NCBI GenBank assembly: GCA_027064425.1
Contig: JAMOPO010000015.1
Span: forward strand, 186,001 to 250,000
Origin: Methanobacteriota archaeon
GTDB taxonomy: Archaea > JAADCQ01 > Methanopyri > Methanopyrales > Methanopyraceae
Direction of reading: 5' to 3'
DNA length: 64,000 nucleotides
A model generated the notes under the pieces. The model was given only the letters and a program-made list of their open reading frames with translations, did not search any database and was not told the DNA's origin. The position numbers and the translations under genes are program-made. Each line of letters opens with the position of its first letter. The stretch's first letter is position 1. Below are positions 63,895 through 64,000 of the stretch, one piece after another.

Positions 63895-64000
63895 TTGACG
63901 GGTCACAAAATCGACTCGTGGTTCCCGATCACTCTCGTCTCGGATGAGTGCGAGCGCGAGCGAGGGCTCGGGTCACCGGTTGGGGTGCTCCCAGGGTTCA
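63895..64000 (+). CDS. Start of an unidentified protein, cut by the window end
   Basis: TTG 63895 follows a perfect GGAGGTG eight bases upstream. The frame stays open to the edge: 35 residues beginning LTGHKIDSWFPITLVSDECE. FPI-x-x-VS-x-E-x-x-x-E is faintly reminiscent of the N-terminus of DUF1156 DNA methylases, but 35 residues cannot settle it. Confidence 0.5.
   Translation, partial: MTGHKIDSWFPITLVSDECERERGLGSPVGVLPGF

Overview
This window almost certainly comes from a hyperthermophilic methanogen of the Methanopyrus lineage (M. kandleri or a close relative). The reasons are: very high G+C with many GTG and TTG starts; a tRNA-Glu gene with cytidine at position 8, the Methanopyrus trait that is edited to U8; archaeal DNA polymerase D (DP2) and PriL; a Ni-sirohydrochlorin amidase (coenzyme F430 synthesis); an Hmd-paralogue relic; and a very dense set of archaeal C/D box guide RNAs.

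Layout. 1-25.9 kb is mostly conserved housekeeping: an integrase-like fragment, an FtsJ-like methyltransferase, a cupin, cfbB, the coupled set pus10-ferredoxin-geranylgeranyl reductase, enolase, purF, DP2, a radical-SAM protein, an LctP-like permease, tRNA-Glu with two introns, an AglD-type membrane protein, asd, trpC, an M14-like DUF2119 protein and priL. 26-37 kb holds very large exported proteins, ending in a 2122-residue membrane-anchored CobN-like protein. 37.6-45.2 kb has few and small genes, but its gaps are packed with C/D box sRNAs on both strands. 45.2-57.9 kb is a zone of exported proteins and decaying genes: an Hmd-II-type pseudogene, a frameshifted surface protein and a broken ABC transporter. 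58-64 kb carries an MNT-HEPN fusion, a divergent MNT/HEPN pair, a surface-protein pseudogene, a PLD-like protein and the start of another gene.

Three themes stand out. (1) I read 20 well-formed C/D sRNAs plus 4 weaker ones; 31 of the 40 guides in the strong set are exactly 12 nt. Their kink-turn boxes covary: when box C position 5 is G, box D position 2 is C (12 of 12), and when it is U, the partner is U (5 of 5). In several internal C'/D' pairs the position 6-1 pair is inverted in step. (2) At least nine exported proteins or their relics share a C-terminal tag, a Val/Pro-rich segment followed by Arg/Lys, which looks like a lineage-specific sorting or anchoring signal. (3) Gene decay is concentrated between about 47.6 and 56.4 kb and at 61-62 kb, and mostly hits surface or accessory genes. 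All calls come from reading the sequence; no database search was possible.
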